Positions 63,317 to 64,000 of a stretch of DNA of 64,000 nt are shown piece by piece. The notes beneath the pieces are model-generated. The model did no database searches. It saw only the letters and a program-made list of their open reading frames with translations, and had not been told where the DNA came from. Origin of the DNA: Sphingomonas canadensis (lineage in GTDB: Bacteria > Pseudomonadota > Alphaproteobacteria > Sphingomonadales > Sphingomonadaceae); contig NZ_JAPDRA010000006.1 in the NCBI RefSeq assembly GCF_026013525.1, positions 124,001 through 188,000 on the forward strand. Direction: 5' to 3'. Both the position numbers and the translations under genes were made by a program. How positions within the stretch are numbered: the stretch's first letter is position 1; each line of letters starts with the position of its first letter.

Positions 63317-64000
63317 CTATGCCGGGTCCGCTGTCGATGTGCCGTGGCGGACCCAGAAATACACCGGCAAACCCAGCGCGATCAGGCCGATGCCCCACAG
63401 GCACGCCCGCGTCCCCAGCCCCCAGATCATCCACAGCACGAACACGACCGACACCAGCGAGAGCAATGTCAGCGTCCGGTCCCCCGGCAGCAGGCGGATC
63501 GCGGCGAGCGCGCTGGCGAAATAGGCCACCATGCCCGCCGCCAGGCTGATCGTCGCGACATCGGCGAAGAGCTGCGTCGCCGATCCGCCGGTATAGTTTA
63601 GCAGCAGCACGCACGTCGCCAGCGCCCCGGAAAGCAGGTGCGCGCGCGCGGGCGTGCCCTGCGCGGTCTCCCCGGCGAACCAGGCGGGGAAGACGCCGCC
63701 CTTGGCCATCGCCCAGGGCATCTCGCCCGTCACCAGCGTGAAGCCGTTGAGCGTGCCGATCGCGCTGATGGCGGCGAACAGCGCGATCACTTGCGCCGTG
63801 CCCGATCCCAGCTCGCGGCCCAGGAACTCGGCCAGCGGCGCGGGCGACGCGCCGGTGACCTGCCACGGCATCAGCAGCCCCACCGCCGCCGCGATCGCCA
63901 GATAGATCACCCCCGTCGCCATCGTGCCGAGCAGCGTGGTGCGCGGCACGACATGCCCGGCGTCCTCCACCTTGTCGGCGGGAACGGTGGCGCTCTCCAG
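63317..64000 (-). CDS. APC family amino acid permease, N-terminus beyond the window
   Basis: The C-terminal 228 residues of a permease; the frame is open at base 64000. It has at least six hydrophobic helices with the APC-type VPADKVEDAGHVVPRTTLLGTMATGVIYL and AAISAIGTLNGFTLVTGEMPWAMAKGGVFPAWF (conserved permease motif). It would import an amino acid or polyamine. It is convergent with the oxidoreductase, across the MITE-like repeat. Its link to the TetR cluster is only by proximity. Confidence 0.85.
   Translation of the reverse strand: MESATVPADKVEDAGHVVPRTTLLGTMATGVIYLAIAAAVGLLMPWQVTGASPAPLAEFLGRELGSGTAQVIALFAAISAIGTLNGFTLVTGEMPWAMAKGGVFPAWFAGETAQGTPARAHLLSGALATCVLLLNYTGGSATQLFADVATISLAAGMVAYFASALAAIRLLPGDRTLTLLSLVSVVFVLWMIWGLGTRACLWGIGLIALGLPVYFWVRHGTSTADPA

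Overview
The window looks like chromosomal DNA of a sphingomonad-type alphaproteobacterium (Sphingomonas or a close relative). Support comes from the uniformly high GC content, the dense ATGA/GTGA-coupled operons, an alphaproteobacterial heme A synthase, an S9 protein with a long Ala-rich N-terminus, a short-chain fatty-acyl-CoA regulator divergent from pccB, and many DUF4166-, FKBP- and M20-type genes. Genus is inferred from gene content only.

Layout. 1-9.5 kb: 3' part of a TlyA-type rRNA methyltransferase, an alpha/beta hydrolase, a MerC-like protein with a His-rich Fur/Zur regulator, a secreted TonB-domain protein, dxs, a 2OG-Fe(II) oxygenase, heme A synthase and cutA. 10.4-11.6 kb: rplM-rpsI with a terminator. 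11.6-13.3 kb: a small ECF sigma operon preceded by three 19-bp tandem repeats. 13.3-17.1 kb: a GbsR/MarR-controlled operon carrying two DUF4166 proteins. 17.3-23.5 kb: a methyltransferase, a serine-protease autotransporter and a phosphoesterase/lipid-kinase pair. 23.5-38.1 kb: a long minus-strand propionate module. It holds thiolase, OsmC, methylmalonyl-CoA epimerase, single-chain methylmalonyl-CoA mutase, O-acetylhomoserine sulfhydrylase, biotin synthase, an esterase, PccA and two FKBPs; pccB lies further upstream. PccR (38.2 kb) faces pccB across TTGCAAA-type operator half-sites. Propionyl-CoA would be carboxylated by PccA/PccB, epimerised and isomerised to succinyl-CoA, with BioB supplying the PccA cofactor.

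39.64-55.83 kb is a 16-kb integrative island. A tyrosine integrase inserted it into the anticodon arm of a tRNA-Gly(CCC) gene. The left junction keeps a 40-nt 5' half of the tRNA and the right junction carries the rebuilt gene. Cargo: a GIY-YIG nuclease-like protein, a small winged-helix protein, HsdM-HsdS-HsdR (type I restriction-modification), a YgjP-type metallopeptidase coupled to hsdR, a DUF6119/TIGR04141-type protein, a class II Fic protein on the opposite strand, a serine recombinase with two small coupled genes, a phage-replication-like winged-helix gene followed by inverted repeats, an Xre regulator, a membrane protein, and a small gene overlapping the integrase. The island also carries a set of TGCAAC-N2-GTTGCA palindromes that I did not see outside it.

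55.9-64 kb returns to chromosome: a secreted amidohydrolase, an M20 peptidase, a PIN/AbrB toxin-antitoxin pair, then a TetR-Rieske oxygenase-FAD oxidoreductase-permease group with a perfect 20-bp palindrome between the TetR and oxygenase genes. Both window ends cut genes (tlyA on the left, the permease on the right).
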